A stretch of DNA of 64,000 nucleotides from Ilex aquifolium (Eukaryota; Streptophyta; Magnoliopsida; Aquifoliales; Aquifoliaceae). The stretch is taken from assembly GCA_951799425.1 (NCBI GenBank), contig OX637393.1, forward strand, positions 5,654,744-5,718,743. The letters run 5' to 3'. Shown piece after piece: positions 22,796 to 33,698 of the stretch; the first letter of the stretch is position 1; each line of letters starts with the position of its first letter. Below the pieces are notes generated by a model. That model searched no databases. It saw nothing but the letters and a program-made list of their open reading frames with translations, and was not told the origin of the DNA. Both the position numbers and the translations under genes were made by a program.

Positions 22796-23062
22796 ATGGA
22801 GTCATCTCCAGAAGAAGTAGCAGTAAATTTTGGAAAATCACTGATAGTGCCTCGTGTCCAAGAGCTGGCCAAACAGCCCATCACCCAGATCCCACCTCGG
22901 TACGTTCGCCGAGATGATCGGGAACCTCCTCTGATCATATCCACCGGGGCGTGGATGTCGTCGGTACCCATCATCGATGTACAGAGCTTGATCGTTGGAG
23001 AGACTGTGCATTCTGAACTGGAGAGGCTTCACTCAGCTTGTAGACAATGGGGTTTTTTCCAG
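22796..23062 (+). CDS. Dioxygenase copy I, exon 1 (SRG1-like 2OG-Fe(II) oxygenase)
   Basis: First of four exons: 22796-23062, 43788-44035, 44321-44663 and 45122-45364 (1101 nt, 366 residues). The ATG at 22796 (MESSPEEVAVNFG) is chosen because it starts the family-typical N-terminus and matches copy II. The exon ends WGFFQ at a CAG|GTTAGC donor, phase 0. The enzyme class couples oxidation of a small molecule to decarboxylation of 2-oxoglutarate in the cytosol; SRG1-like members act in specialised metabolism, and the substrate is not predictable here. Across the protein I see H241-x-D243 and H298 for iron and R308-x-S310 for 2-oxoglutarate, so it is potentially active. Intron 1 is over 20 kb because of the composite insertion, and a solo LTR lies 450 bp upstream. 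Splicing of the long intron is unproven. Confidence 0.9.
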
Positions 23063-23718
23063 GTTAGCTTTCTGTCATTGTTTGTGATATTGCCAAACAC
23101 AGTATTAACTCAAACCTTGGTATTTACTACTTGAGTAATGCCACTTAGACTGAGTTGATCTGCGCGTTTAATTTATTACTGTTATTAATTTAATTAGAAA
23201 TTCATATTAATTTGATTTGACTTAAGTTACTGATCTAATCAATCATGACTATTAAACTGATGGTAAATTCGATCCGAATAATAGGGCCCTCTGGTAGGTT
23301 TACCTGCATACTACCCAAATGGGCCTTAATGGGTCATATTCAAATTCAGGAGGTGTTTGTGAGCCAAATAGTCTGGCAGGATGGGTAGGACCTTAGACTC
23401 ACTTCCAGCTACTCAAAAAAGATATGGTCGAATGCTTTTGAGCCTGACATTTCTATACCGAGTTGTATGCATGTGAAAAGAATGAACAAATTGATAGCAA
23501 TAGTCTATTATGTGAATAGAGGTACACCACACACATTAGTGCCCAAAAGGGAAAGAAGTGCACTTTTTTCTTTATTTTATCCATAAGCTAAGGCATATGC
23601 TTCTCATTGTTCAAGCTTATGACTTACCTCATGCTCTCCGATTCTGAGGGAAAGAATAAATGCCCTACTTCTCAATGCACTTTCATCGGTCGCTCACACA
23701 CTTCTTACAAATAGATAC

Positions 23719-24302
23719 TGATGGTGTTATTTTACACGAATGAGCAATGAGTTTGGGTTCAATGGTATGGGATGGATCTGAGCTACGAGGCTCATGAAAT
23801 TGTGTGTGAGTGCTCTAGTTATCTGAGATGTGGTGTGTGTAACACATAGAAATATAGTGGTTCACCGGCTATTGAGCTCGGCTAGTCCACTCTTCAATGG
23901 AGTCTCTTGCTCCTAGAATCTATATTCATCTAGAAAATATTTCACAAGATGCCTTTGATGCCAGTAGGGTTCTCTGCCTTTGATTGAGGCGATGTACAAT
24001 ATTTATAGTGTAATTCCTATCTCTAAGAGATTTTTACCGAGATCTTTGTCCTTCATCCGTAGGATCTTCCTTGATTTTTGGGATAGAATCTTGGTTAGTT
24101 GAGAGTTTTGTGCCTTGATTCTAGCTTTCCATTGCTTTGAGGATGCTATTCACCAGCCAACTGTTTCCCTTTCAATTTCCCGTTTGTTTTCTTTGAGCAG
24201 AGCTTGAGGTCTGGATTGCGGAGCCCTGGTTACTGTGTCTGACCTCCTTGTCTGACCTCAATGTCTGAGCTCATACTTAGAGCTTTTTTCTAGGTATCAT
24301 CA
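23719..24302 (-). repeat. LTR L1 (3' end of composite)
   Basis: 584 bp, almost identical to L3 (39370-39953) and L4 (42464-43047). The polypurine tract, minus GGGCTGGGGGGCAAC, lies at 24303-24317, so L1 is a 3' LTR. A minus-strand TATAAAT lies near 24001-24008. Confidence 0.92.
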
Positions 24303-24609
24303 GTTGCCCCCCAGCCCTTGGCCCAAGCGACCTTGGGCAGGGGCTGAGTTGATGCTGAATTGAGATAGACTTCCACACATCGACCTCGATTTGCATGAGC
24401 TCGAGGTGCAGAGAGCTGCTGCTTTTCCTACGGTTGCCGAGTTCCCATTGCTTCGAGAAGTACTTCAGTGCTTCTTGAAGCAAAATTATTGACTTTATGA
24501 GCTGCCGGGCTCTTTTTAGGAATTAAATAGCCCATTTCGAGCTCCTAGGCTCTTTTCTGAACTATTGGAGTTCTTCGTGGGCTGTGTTGTTCATATCATG
24601 AACTGAATA

Positions 24610-25200
24610 GTTTAGCGCGAGCTACGTGGCTCCTATTATGAGCTGAAGAGTTCAGCGTGAGCTGCTTGGCTCAAGTTATGAACTGAATAGTTCATCGTGA
24701 GCTGCTTGGCTCAAGTTATGAACTGAAGAGTTCATCGTGAGCTGCTTGGCTCAAGTTATGAACTGAAGAGCTCATCGTGAGCTGCGTGGCTCAAGTTACG
24801 AACTGAAGAGTTCATCGTGAGCTGCTTGGCTCAAGTTATGAACTGAATAGTTCATCGTGAGCTGCGTGGCTCAAGTTATGAACTGAAGAGTTCATCGTGA
24901 GCTGCGTGGCTCAAGTTACGAACTGAAGAGTTCATCGTGAGCTGCTTGGCTCAAGTTACGAACTGAATAGTTCATCGTGAGCTGCTTGGCTCAAGTTATG
25001 AACTGAAGAGCTCATCGTGAGCTGCGTGGCTCAAGTTACGAACTGAAGAGTTCATCGTGAGCTGCTTGGCTCAAGTTATGAACTGAATAGCTCATCGTGA
25101 GCTGCGTGGCTCAAGTTACGAACTGAAGAGTTCATCGTGAGTTGCTTGGCTCAAGTTATGAACTGAATAGTTCATCGTGAGCTACGTGGCTCAAGTTATG
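24610..25200 (-). repeat. 40-bp hairpin tandem array
   Basis: About 15 copies of a 40-bp unit. Each contains ATGAACTGAAGAGTTCAT, able to form a 7-bp stem with a GAAG or GAAT loop, and TGAGCTGCTTGGCTCA, a 5-bp stem. Units differ by substitutions in the stems, many of which keep pairing. It lies between gag and the 3' LTR. Confidence 0.88.
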
Positions 25201-25490
25201 AACTGAAGAGTTCATCTTGAATTTATGAGCTGAAGAGCTCATCTTGAATTTATGAGCTGAAGAGTTCATCGGATGTTTATGAGCTGAAGAGCTCATCTTG
25301 AATTTATGAGCTGAAGAGCTCATCGGATGTTTATGAGCTGAAGAGCTCATCGGATGTTTATGAGCTGAAGAGCTCATCTTAAATTTATGAGCTGAAGAGC
25401 TTATCGGATGTTTATGAGCTGAAGAGCTCATCGGATGTTTATGAGCTGAAGAGCTCATCTGATGTTCATCAACTGAAGAGCTCGTCTTGT
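25200..25490 (-). repeat. 27-bp hairpin tandem array
   Basis: About ten copies of a 27-bp unit around ATGAGCTGAAGAGCTCAT, a 7-bp stem with a GAAG loop, alternating CGGATGTTT and CTTGAATTT linkers. The 9-codon period keeps a minus-strand frame open (MSSSAHKHP repeats). I do not call it a gene. Confidence 0.88.
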
Positions 25491-26726
25491 TCTCTGACAT
25501 CTTCCCTTCTCTTGGGGGAGCGATCCCTGTCTCTTCTTGGGGACCTATCTCGTCCTCTTTCTTTCCTAGGACTTTGATCCCTCTTATTTTCTTCCTTCAC
25601 TTTTTCCTTCTGTGAGGATGAGCTCCCTACCTTTGAGAGAAGGGCTTCCTCGCCATTAATATACTTTTCTGTTTTAGCCAGCACCTCTGCCATGCTTGCT
25701 TGCGGGTTCTTTGATATAGAAAATATCAAATCTTTCGATTGCACTCCTAATCCAGCAATGAAAGCAATGATCGCAAACTTCTCATATGGAATATCTACCT
25801 TCAGGGATTCTGAATTGAACTTTTGGACATAAGACCGTAGGTTCTCGTTGGGTCCCTGTTTTACATTCAACAGGTGGTAGCTCGGCTTTCTGTATATCCG
25901 AGCTCCTATAAAGTGAGATACAAAAGCTATGGAGAGCTCTCTAAAGGATGAGATCGAGGCTGGTGGGAGCCTGTGAAACCAGGCCAGGGCAGAGCCTTTT
26001 AACGTGATGGCAAAAGCTCTGCAACGTACAGGATCCTGGTATCCATGCAGTTCCATCTGGTTCTTGTAAGTGTTGAGATGATCTACGGGATCTTTCGTTC
26101 CGTCAAAGACCTCTATTTGAGGCATCTTGAACTTTGGTGGGAGAGGAAAGTGCAGCACTCCAGTGGTGAATGGGGACTCAGTCTGTTGTACTAGGGCGTC
26201 CATTGTAACCGGAGCCTTGCTCTTTATAGCCTCTTTCATGTGGCTGAGCTCTTGCTGGATGTCCTTGAAACGTTGCTCCCAGTGTTGTTCTCTCCTGTCT
26301 TGGTGGTAGGGAAAAAAATCGTCTCTCTCGCCCCCATCGTTCTGACTTTGTACCTCTTCGTTGTGGCCGTTCCTAAGGGGTTGATGAGGGACTTCCCCCA
26401 TGGTCTGGCTATTTTCCAACCTCTCGTTGGCTTCTGAGGGGGTTGGGGTGTTGCTGCTCCCTGCGTGGGGGGTTATTCTGGCCTTCTTGGGCTCGTTGTG
26501 CCTCCTGTGGGCAGTGCAAGTGTTTCAAGAGTTCCTCATTCTGTTGTATCAAGCGCTCGTTGGCTTGGCGAAGGGCTGCCAACTCATTGTTGGTGGGGGG
26601 AACTCCCCTGGGAGGATTCGTCTCCTGGGCATTCTCAGGCTGTCCGTCGTCGGTGGCGTCATGTTGATCTGTCACTCGTGGTGGATTTATTTGACTTCTA
26701 CTCATGTTTCGTGTAGAGACCATCAA
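25469..26726 (-). pseudogene. L-type gag, first copy (frameshifted)
   Basis: The start is MMVSTRNMSRSQINPPR at 26726, then a Gln/Glu-rich helix (NNELAALRQANERLIQQNEELL), then the gag core (VFDGTKDPVDHLNTYKNQM, FAITLKGSALAWF, SLKVDIPYEKF). The C-terminus is an Arg/Ser/Asp-rich tail (RDRSPRRDRDRSPKRRED) instead of a CCHC zinc knuckle. A 2-bp deletion near 26435 relative to the second copy (TTCTGAGG versus TTCTCTGAGG) breaks the frame between residues about 105 and 110. It is flanked by PBS and L2 upstream and the hairpin array downstream. Confidence 0.87.
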
Positions 26727-26766
26727 TCACTGAAAAATCAGTATATTTGTAACAAGAACTGTCGTT

Positions 26767-26782
26767 CCCACAGACGGCGCCA
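26767..26782 (-). promoter_or_regulatory. Primer-binding site next to L2
   Basis: Minus-strand TGGCGCCGTCTGTGGG starts 3 nt inside LTR L2. Confidence 0.85.
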
Positions 26783-26785
26783 AAC

Positions 26786-27336
26786 TGATGATGTTATTTT
26801 ACACGAATGAGCAATGAGTTTGGGTTCAATGGTATGGGATGGATCTGAGCTACGAGGCTCATGAAATTGTGTGTGAGTGCTCTAGTTATCTGAGATGTGG
26901 TGTGTGTAACACATAGAAATATAGTGGTTCACCGGCTATTGAGCTCGGCTAGTCCACTCTTCAATGGAGTCTCTTGCTCCTAGAATCTATATTCATCTAG
27001 AAAATATTTCACAAGATGCCTTTGATGCCAGTAGGGTTCTCTGCCTTTGATTGAGGCGATGTACAATATTTATAGTGTAATTCCTATCTCTAAGAGATTT
27101 TTACCGAGATCTTTGTCCTTCATCCGTAGGATCTTCCTTGATTTTTGGGATAGAATCTTGGTTAGTTGAGAGTTTTGTGCCTTGATTCTAGCTTTCCATT
27201 GCTTTGAGGATGCTATTCACCAGCCAACTATTTCCCTTTCAATTTCCCGTTTGTTTTCTTTGAGCAGAGCTTGAGGTCTGGATTGCGGAGCCCTGGTTAC
27301 TGTGTCTGACCTCCTTGTCTGACCTCAATGTCTGAG
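26786..27336 (-). repeat. LTR L2, truncated
   Basis: It matches L1/L3/L4, but the last 33 bp or so of the 584 (the 5' tip on the minus strand, normally ending in GTATCATCA on plus) are missing. It is joined at TCTGAG|GTGCC to the gag of another element. Confidence 0.88.
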
Positions 27337-27835
27337 GTGCCTTGCTTTTAACAGCCTCCTTCATGTGGCTGAGCTCTTGCTGGATGTCTTTGAAACGTTG
27401 TTCCCAACGCTGCTCTTTCCTGTCCTGAGGATACGGGTAAAAATCATCCCTATCCCCCCCGTCGTTCTGACTTTGCACTTCGTCGTTATGGCCATTCCTA
27501 GGGGGTATATAAGGAGCATACCCCCTGGTGTGGCTGCTTTCTCCTCCTTCGCCGACCTCTCTGAGGGGGTCCCAGTGTCGCTGTTCCCGGTAAGGGGGAT
27601 TACTCTGGCCTTCTTGGGCCGGTCGTGCCTCCTGTGGGCGTTGTACGAGCTTTGATAGCTCTTCGTTTTCTTTTAGTAATCGTTGGTTGACGAGGCGAAG
27701 GGCCTCCAACTCGTTATTAATGGGGGAATTAACCTCGGGAATATTCCCGGGTTGTCTGCTGTTGGTAGCTTCCTGTGGGTCTTGCATTCGTGGTAGGTTT
27801 GTTTGACTTCTGCTCATATTTCGTGTCGTTACCAT
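27337..27835 (-). pseudogene. D-type gag, N-terminal part only
   Basis: It begins MVTTRNMSRSQTNLPRM and resembles L gag through the coiled region (LEALRLVNQRLLKENEEL) and the WEQRFKDIQQELSHMKEA segment. It is cut at KSKAP by the junction with L2, and the frame then runs into LTR sequence. The gag core is absent. Confidence 0.85.
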
Positions 27836-27879
27836 CAGTCACTGAAAAATCAGCTTATTTGTAGAAGGAACAGTCGTTT

Positions 27880-27895
27880 CCCACAGACGGCGCCA
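27880..27895 (-). promoter_or_regulatory. Primer-binding site next to D1
   Basis: Minus-strand TGGCGCCGTCTGTGGG lies 3 nt inside LTR D1, identical to that of the L element. Confidence 0.85.
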
Positions 27896-27898
27896 AAC

Positions 27899-28592
27899 TG
27901 ATGGTGTAAACCTTCGGGAATGAGCTATGGGATCGAAGTATCTTATCTGGGTGATCTGTATAGGGCTTGATATGGTGTCTGAGCTACCAGGCCCATAAAG
28001 TGGTGGATGAATGCTATATTTTACGACGTATAGTGTGTGAAATACGGTAGAAGTATAGTGGTTCACCGGCTAGTGAGCTCGGCTAGTCCACTCTCTAATG
28101 GAGGCTCTTACTCCCTTGTCTTTATTGATGAAATTGAATGTGTTACAGTAGAATTATCAGAGTCTTAGGGTTTCTGGTTGTTCTCCCTCTGGCCATGGAG
28201 GTTGTCCTCCCCTTTTATGGCCTCATGCTTACCTCTAACACGGAATTACCTCCTATATTGAAGGGATCGTGCCCTATCTTCATCCATAATTCCGGGGTTA
28301 CCTAAACTCCTTACGGCTGGCTTCAAACAGAGAGATCTTTGCCTTATTTCGTGGGATTCTCCTTAGCTTTAGGAGGGGATCGTGGTTGATTGCGGGTCTA
28401 ATGCCTTGGAATGGTTCTACTTTCTTTTTAGTGATATCCGTAGTTACCTTGCTGTCCTTTCATCATTTCTTAACTCGTGTCCTCAGCTGGGAGCCTTTAG
28501 CGCTGACTAGATGAGCTCTGGCCAATGCCGGATGAGCTCTGCTTCTTCTGTCTGAGCTCCCGACCTGAGCTTATTTCCTGAGCTCGTGTCTG
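27899..28592 (-). repeat. LTR D1, 18-19 bp short
   Basis: Nearly identical to D2 but lacking the terminal stretch TTCATTTCAGGTATCATCA. It is joined by TAAAC directly to D2, giving two LTRs head to tail with no internal region between them. Confidence 0.9.
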
Positions 28593-28597
28593 TAAAC

Positions 28598-29310
28598 TGA
28601 TGGTGTAAACCTTCGGGAATGAGCTATGGGATCGAAGTATCTTATCTGGGTGATCTGTATAGGGCTTGATATGGTGTCTGAGCTACCAGGCCCATAAAGT
28701 GGTGGATGAATGCTATATTTTTCGACGTATAGTGTGTGAAATACGGTAGAAGTATAGTGGTTCACCGGCTAGTGAGCTCGGCTAGTCCACTCTCTAATGG
28801 AGACTCTTACTCCCTTGTCTTTATTGATGAAATTGAATGTGTTACAGTAGAATTATCAGAGTCTTAGGGTTTCTGGTTGTTCTCCCTCTGGCCATGGAGG
28901 TTGTCCTCCCCTTTTATGGCCTCATGCTTACCTCTAACACGGAATTACCTCCTATATTGAAGGGATCGTGCCCTATCTTCATCCATAATTCCGGGGTTAC
29001 CTAAACTCCTTACGGCTGGCTTCAAACAGAGAGATCTTTGCCTTCTTTCGTGGGATTCTCCTTAGCTTTAGGAGGGGATCATGGTTGATTGCGGGTCTAA
29101 TGCCTTGGAATGGTTCTACTTTCTTTTTAGTGATATCCGTAGTTACCTTGCTGTCCTTTCATCATTTCTTAACTCGTGTCCTCAGCTGGGAGCCTTTAGC
29201 GCTGACTAGATGAGCTCTGGCCAATGCCGGATGAGCTCTGCTTCTTCTGTCTGAGCTCCCGACCTGAGCTTATTTCCTGAGCTCGTGTCTGTTCATTTCA
29301 GGTATCATCA
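28598..29310 (-). repeat. LTR D2
   Basis: A full 713-bp LTR preceded (minus) by the polypurine tract GGGCTGGGGGGCAAC at 29311-29325, so it is the 3' LTR of the pol-bearing element. A minus-strand CCATAAAAGG near 28910-28919 is a likely TATA box. Confidence 0.9.
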
Positions 29311-29325
29311 GTTGCCCCCCAGCCC

Positions 29326-29959
29326 TTGCCTTAGGTTAGCCTAGGCAGGGGCTGACCTACACGAACTGAATTAGACCCGCACGTGGCCAGCATGTGGCTT
29401 GAGGATTTTTGACGGTTTACAGCAATCATGTCTTTCCTCGATTCCCGCGCATGTCTTTACCCACGTCCCTCAAGCTTTAAAGACCCAAACGGCTACCTGA
29501 ACCGTCTCTTCACACTATTCATCTTCCTCGCTGCTCCTCGTCTCCATTCTCTCTGCGATTTCGGACCATTTTGCTTGAGCCTCTCTGTTTTCTTGCTTGA
29601 AATCGACTTCCCTACCCTCGTTTCGAAGATTCGCATCGCCTCCTTCCTCCGATAGTGATTCAGGCTACCATTCACAGCTATTCCTGAGTTAGGTACGTCC
29701 TTTGCCCCTTCTTCTTCCTTCCTTTACTCTGGATCCCTCGAATTCGAGGTGGTTGTTGCATTTTTGGGCTTTTCGGTTCTTTTATTTTTGGAATCGCGAC
29801 CATTGCTTAGCCCCTCTTCCTTATTTCGTCGATTGGAGCTCTATAGTTCACATTCTTGCCGTCGGGAGTTACTGTGCTGACCCAAGGGTTATCAAAGAGT
29901 GCCTAACCCGTGCTCCTTTGCTTTATCGTTCCTTTCACCTTCCTTTTTCCCTTCCTATC
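29326..29959 (+). promoter_or_regulatory. Probable promoter and leader of antisense gene 1
   Basis: No coding is supported before 29960. There is a TTTAAAG at 29476-29482, AACGG and AACCG motifs just after it, then a long CT-rich leader (29510-29660) typical of plant 5' regions. The assignment rests on position and composition. Confidence 0.35.
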
Positions 29960-30755
29960 ATGTCTGCCTCCTCTGGAGCCACTCGCTCCTCTGTTTCACT
30001 TTTAGGGTCTAGGTCAGCCGAAGATGACTCCGAATTAGGGGAGGTAGGCGACGAGATAGATAACTTCCCTGGGGTGGAAACCGTTGATTCTGAGGTTAAT
30101 ACCGAAGAGCCTCCCTCAGCGTCCCCCTCCTTGCCTCCTAAGCCAGACAAAGGCAAAGGTAAGGTCAGTGGAGTTGGGGTTGAAGGGAAGACCTCATATT
30201 TGGGGCAGGCCTTTAAGCACGCCGAGTCTGTGGGCTACAGCAAAGAGGCCCCTGAGCTAATGAAAGTTTATAAGCTTCGGTATGGCTTTCCTCCTGGGGT
30301 CGAACCCTGGTGCTCAGACAAATCTGTCTACTATGTAGAACAAGTACACAATAGGGTCTGCTTCTTTCTTGCCTCCTTTGAGAACGGTCTTCGCTTTCCT
30401 CTGCACCCCTTCGTCAAGGCTGTTCTGCAACACTTCCATGTGTGCCCTTCCCAGGTTTCCCCCAACTTCTATGGTGTCATGATTGGTCTTCTGGTCATCT
30501 TTAGGAAGCATAAACTTGGGCTTCCTAGTATTTCTCTGTTTTTAGAGCTCTTCAACGTCAAGCCGACCTCTGGAGGCTTCTTGTATGCCTCTAAGCGTGC
30601 CAACGCTAGGCAGCTTATCTCTAATATTCCGTCCTCTCATAAGCACTGGAAAGAACACTTCTTCTTTGTCGGGGGCACCAATTGGGAGTATAATCCTGCT
30701 GATAAGACGGATACTCTTGGTATCCCTACAGCTTGGACTGAACCAGACAACTTGC
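29960..30755 (+). CDS. Antisense gene 1, exon 1 (plant gypsy-associated domain)
   Basis: First of four exons (29960-30755, 30844-31014, 31089-31630, 31713-32576; 2373 nt, 790 residues), on the strand opposite to pol. The ATG at 29960 (MSASSGATRSS) opens an acidic Ser-rich leader. From about residue 80 comes a globular region with FFLASFENGLRFPLHPF, VCPSQVSPNFYGVM and FLYASKRANARQ, which resembles the putative gypsy-type transposon domain (PF04195, Transposase_28) as I remember it. The exon ends at C|GTGAGT, and the split Arg codon is completed by exon 2. Extra antisense frames between integrase and 3' LTR are known in Tat-lineage elements; the function is unknown. The frame is unbroken, unlike every gag in the composite. 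Confidence 0.75.
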
Positions 30756-30843
30756 GTGAGTCTTTTCTTAAGTCAACTGAGCTCTGATCTGGAACTTGCA
30801 CACCTTTAGCCTTCTTCTTACTTGCACGCTTTCTTCTTTTCAG

Positions 30844-31014
30844 GTGATCGTTTTGAGCTCAGCCCTGAGGATAAGAAAGTGCTAGTGGAGTTGGAGAAGA
30901 TCAAGCCAGAGAGGTACGCTGACCTTATTGAGTCACGAAATTTGGTGCGGATAGGTCTAAGTCCTCCTGTGGTGACCTTGGCGATCCCATTATCGGTTTT
31001 AGGGGCTGACGAAG
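30844..31014 (+). CDS. Antisense gene 1, exon 2
   Basis: Acceptor TTCTTTTCAG and donor GAAG|GTACCT. It reads DRFELSPEDKKVLVELEKI and then KPERYADLIESRNLV. Phase is preserved at both ends (Arg and Asp codons split across the introns). Confidence 0.7.
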
Positions 31015-31088
31015 GTACCTTCTTTCTTTTCCTCTTCGTTGTGCTTCCTTCCCCTCTTCTTCTCCTTACGTCTCCCTACTCTCCCCAG

Positions 31089-31630
31089 ACATTCCAGGTT
31101 CTTCTACCATGAAGTCTACTCCAGAAGAGCTCAAGGCCAAGGTGGATGAACTGATGAAAGGTGGTAGATCCAGCAAGCGCAAGTCTCGGGTTAGTTCTGG
31201 GAGTGGTCCAGGTGTCCGGGCTAAAATCCCCAGATTGGAGGTGTCTTCTCCCCCCTCTATAACTGAAGAACAGGTTCCAAGCAAGGCTCCGCCCTCCTCC
31301 TCTGGGACTCCACAAACCGCAATCCCCTCCTCCCCTCCAGTGGCTCCTTCTGAGCTGACGTCTGCTCAAGAGGGGGGGCAGGCTTCCCCTTACTCCTCCG
31401 AGGTCGAGAAGGCCTTGAAATTGATTCCCGACCTCCAACCCAGAAATTTCAGATACAGCGCCTCGGGGAAGGTGATTGAGAAAAAGGGGGAGGATGAGGA
31501 CTCCTTTTTTGACAACATGGACCTTGCTGTTGGAGCTCTGTCCTCTATTTTTTCTGAATCTGATGTCCTGAAGGCTGCTTCCATGCCCCTTGAGGAATCC
31601 ATCTCTTCAGCTCTTCAGGGGGCGGCTGCT
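31089..31630 (+). CDS. Antisense gene 1, exon 3
   Basis: Acceptor CTCCCCAG and donor GCT|GTAAGT. It encodes a Ser/Pro-rich, low-complexity stretch with a basic cluster SSKRKSRVSSG that could act as a nuclear localisation signal. It ends phase 0. Confidence 0.7.
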
Positions 31631-31712
31631 GTAAGTGCTGGCCCCTTTTCCTCTTTGCTTGTTCGCATTTTGTGGTCTGATGTAATTTTCTGTTCTTTCT
31701 TTATATTCTCAG

Positions 31713-32576
31713 GCTGCCCTTCATACGAGAGGTCTGCTGCACCGAGTCCAGTCTCAAGAGAGCTCCTTTAAGGTCCTGAAGACATATAAGGCCAAAATTT
31801 CTGAATTGTCTCTTGAGAACGAAGGCCTTGGAACTCAGAATGAAGACCTCAAAGCTCAGGTGGAGAACCTCAAAGAGCAGTTGGTGAAGCAAGCTTCCGA
31901 CCTTAAGCATACATTGACCGTCATGGTCAGAGCTGAGGAAGGGGAGAAGAAAGCTCAGGACGAACTGAGGCTGGTTAAGGAGGACCTGCAGCTTAAGGTT
32001 GAGGCGTGGGCCAAGGCCAGCCAAGAGGCTTTTGACGCCAAGAAAGAGCTCAGCCAGACCAAGCAAGACTATCTCGCCCTCAATGAAGCAAATGGCAAGC
32101 TCTGTGAGGAGCTTGAGGAGCAGAAAAACTTGGTCACACAGAAAAGTAAGGAGATTGCCGAGCTTAAAGATGAGGCCACCACTTTGTGGGCTACTGGATG
32201 GGTTGCTTTTAGGCGTAAAGCTATCAAAGCTTACCCAGATCTCGAATTCAATTTCCCTATCCCTACTGAGGAGGAAATGGAAGAATCTGACTCTAGTGGT
32301 GAGGAAGACACCTCAGCTCTTCCTCCTGGAGCTCCCCTCCCAGATGCCTCTGCTTCCCCCTCTACTGTTCTTGCTGTGGCCTCATCTGCTGACCTGGTGA
32401 CTGGGGCACTTGAACAAACATCATTGCCTGGTACGGCGGAGGCTCCTGGGGTCAGTGTTCCCGAAAATTCCACTCCTCCAGCATCAGGATCCTTGCCTCC
32501 CGAGCCCCAGGGTTCTGCTTCTCTTGTTGATGCTGTGTCTACCGAACTGCAGGGGCTTCTGTCCACTCCCCCTTAG
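31713..32576 (+). CDS. Antisense gene 1, exon 4 (coiled coil)
   Basis: Acceptor TATTCTCAG. It encodes a long heptad-rich coiled coil (SFKVLKTYKAKISELSLENE through about residue 650) and then an acidic, Pro/Ser-rich tail, with a stop at 32574. The coiled coil suggests self-association or partner binding. Confidence 0.72.
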   Translation, partial: AALHTRGLLHRVQSQESSFKVLKTYKAKISELSLENEGLGTQNEDLKAQVENLKEQLVKQASDLKHTLTVMVRAEEGEKKAQDELRLVKEDLQLKVEAWAKASQEAFDAKKELSQTKQDYLALNEANGKLCEELEEQKNLVTQKSKEIAELKDEATTLWATGWVAFRRKAIKAYPDLEFNFPIPTEEEMEESDSSGEEDTSALPPGAPLPDASASPSTVLAVASSADLVTGALEQTSLPGTAEAPGVSVPENSTPPASGSLPPEPQGSASLVDAVSTELQGLLSTPP

Positions 32577-33563
32577 GTCTTCTTACTTGTAATTTCTTTG
32601 TAAAGAATTTTTGAGATGTAACTTTGACTTGGGCTAGGGCCTTGTGCTACTTTGTGATCGTTCGTTATTTTGTTTTTTCATTGTTGGTTTATCATATTCA
32701 TATGTCCCTTTGAATTTCAGCACATATATATTTTTGAATATATCTTTGAATTTGCGCACCTGTATGTATTCAACTTTGTATACTCCCCTTCCCCCCTTTT
32801 GCTTTGAGGGGTGTTGTGCACTTCTTGAAGCAAAATTACTAGATTTGAAGAGTACAGGAGACTTGGTGCTATGCTCAACTGCTTCTCCTAAGCCTTTTAA
32901 GCTCAGTGGTTGGCACCCTAAGGATCCATTATTTATCCTTCTTCGTTTTGAGCTGCTTAGACTGATATTTTGAACTGGCTTGCTCCTTCCGGGTTGTATA
33001 GCTCATGCTTATGAATTCTTGCTGAGCTATGCAGCTCTTCTTTCTGAACCTAAGAGCTCTTACTGCGCTTTTTAGCTCTTTTTGTTATCTTAAGAGCTCT
33101 TTCTGAGCTACTTGGCTCAGTTGTCTGACCTTAAAGGTTATTTCTGAGCTTCGTTGCTTTTTCGACAGATCTCTTTCTGGAATAGATAACAAATCCTGCT
33201 GCTCCATTTCTCTGATAATAGAAGACTTTATTCTACGTTTCACATTTCTTTTCCCCTTGCCTTGCTTTGAGGAGTGCTTTAGGCCTTCTTTAAGCAAGGC
33301 TATGAACTTTCACATGCTGTCAAGTTTCCTTGATGAACTGAAGAAACTATTAGGAGCTTTTCCTCTTTAAGGTGAACAGGGCTGTTAGAATTGCAGGCCT
33401 TAAAGACTTGCTATACCAGTGTTTTGTTTTTGACTGGGCTGAGCTAAAATTTGGAGGATATGTGGCTTGGTGGGGTCAGAATGTTCCTTCGTTGTCTTGA
33501 ATGCAATATAAGGGGCAATTTTGTACCTATTCCTTTTCCCGCGTTTCTCTCTCAACTGCTTCC
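32577..33563. other. Spacer between antisense genes
   Basis: I see no gene. Degenerate AGAGCTCTT-type repeats at 32990-33130 and the phrase CTTCTTGAAGCAAAATTA at 32820, shared with 24470 and 40120, show homology to the hairpin-array flank of the L elements. A TATAAGG at 33507-33513 could serve antisense gene 2. Confidence 0.5.
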
Positions 33564-33698
33564 CATAACCGCCACGTCTTTCATGACCGCAACCACTTTT
33601 CATAACCGTAGCCACTTTCCATAACCGTAGCCACTTTCCATAACCGCTGCTACTCTCCATAACCGTAGCCAGTTTCCATAACCGCTGCTACCTTCATT
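33564..33698 (+). repeat. 19-bp tandem repeat upstream of antisense gene 2
   Basis: Seven copies of a 19-bp unit, CATAACCGTAGCCACTTTC-like, with substitutions. They lie 130-270 bp before the ATG at 33831 and just after the TATA-like motif. TAACCG recurs in most copies and resembles a MYB-type binding core. Confidence 0.85.

Noticed and set aside
24610-25490. Regular short repeats resembling a CRISPR array
   Set aside because: Units are head-to-tail with no unique spacers, lie inside a eukaryotic retrotransposon and are internally palindromic. They are tandem repeats.
29428-29655. Plus-strand frame upstream of antisense gene 1
   Set aside because: It sits in a CT-rich leader, has no recognisable domain and ends before the supported ATG at 29960. 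More likely 5' untranslated sequence.
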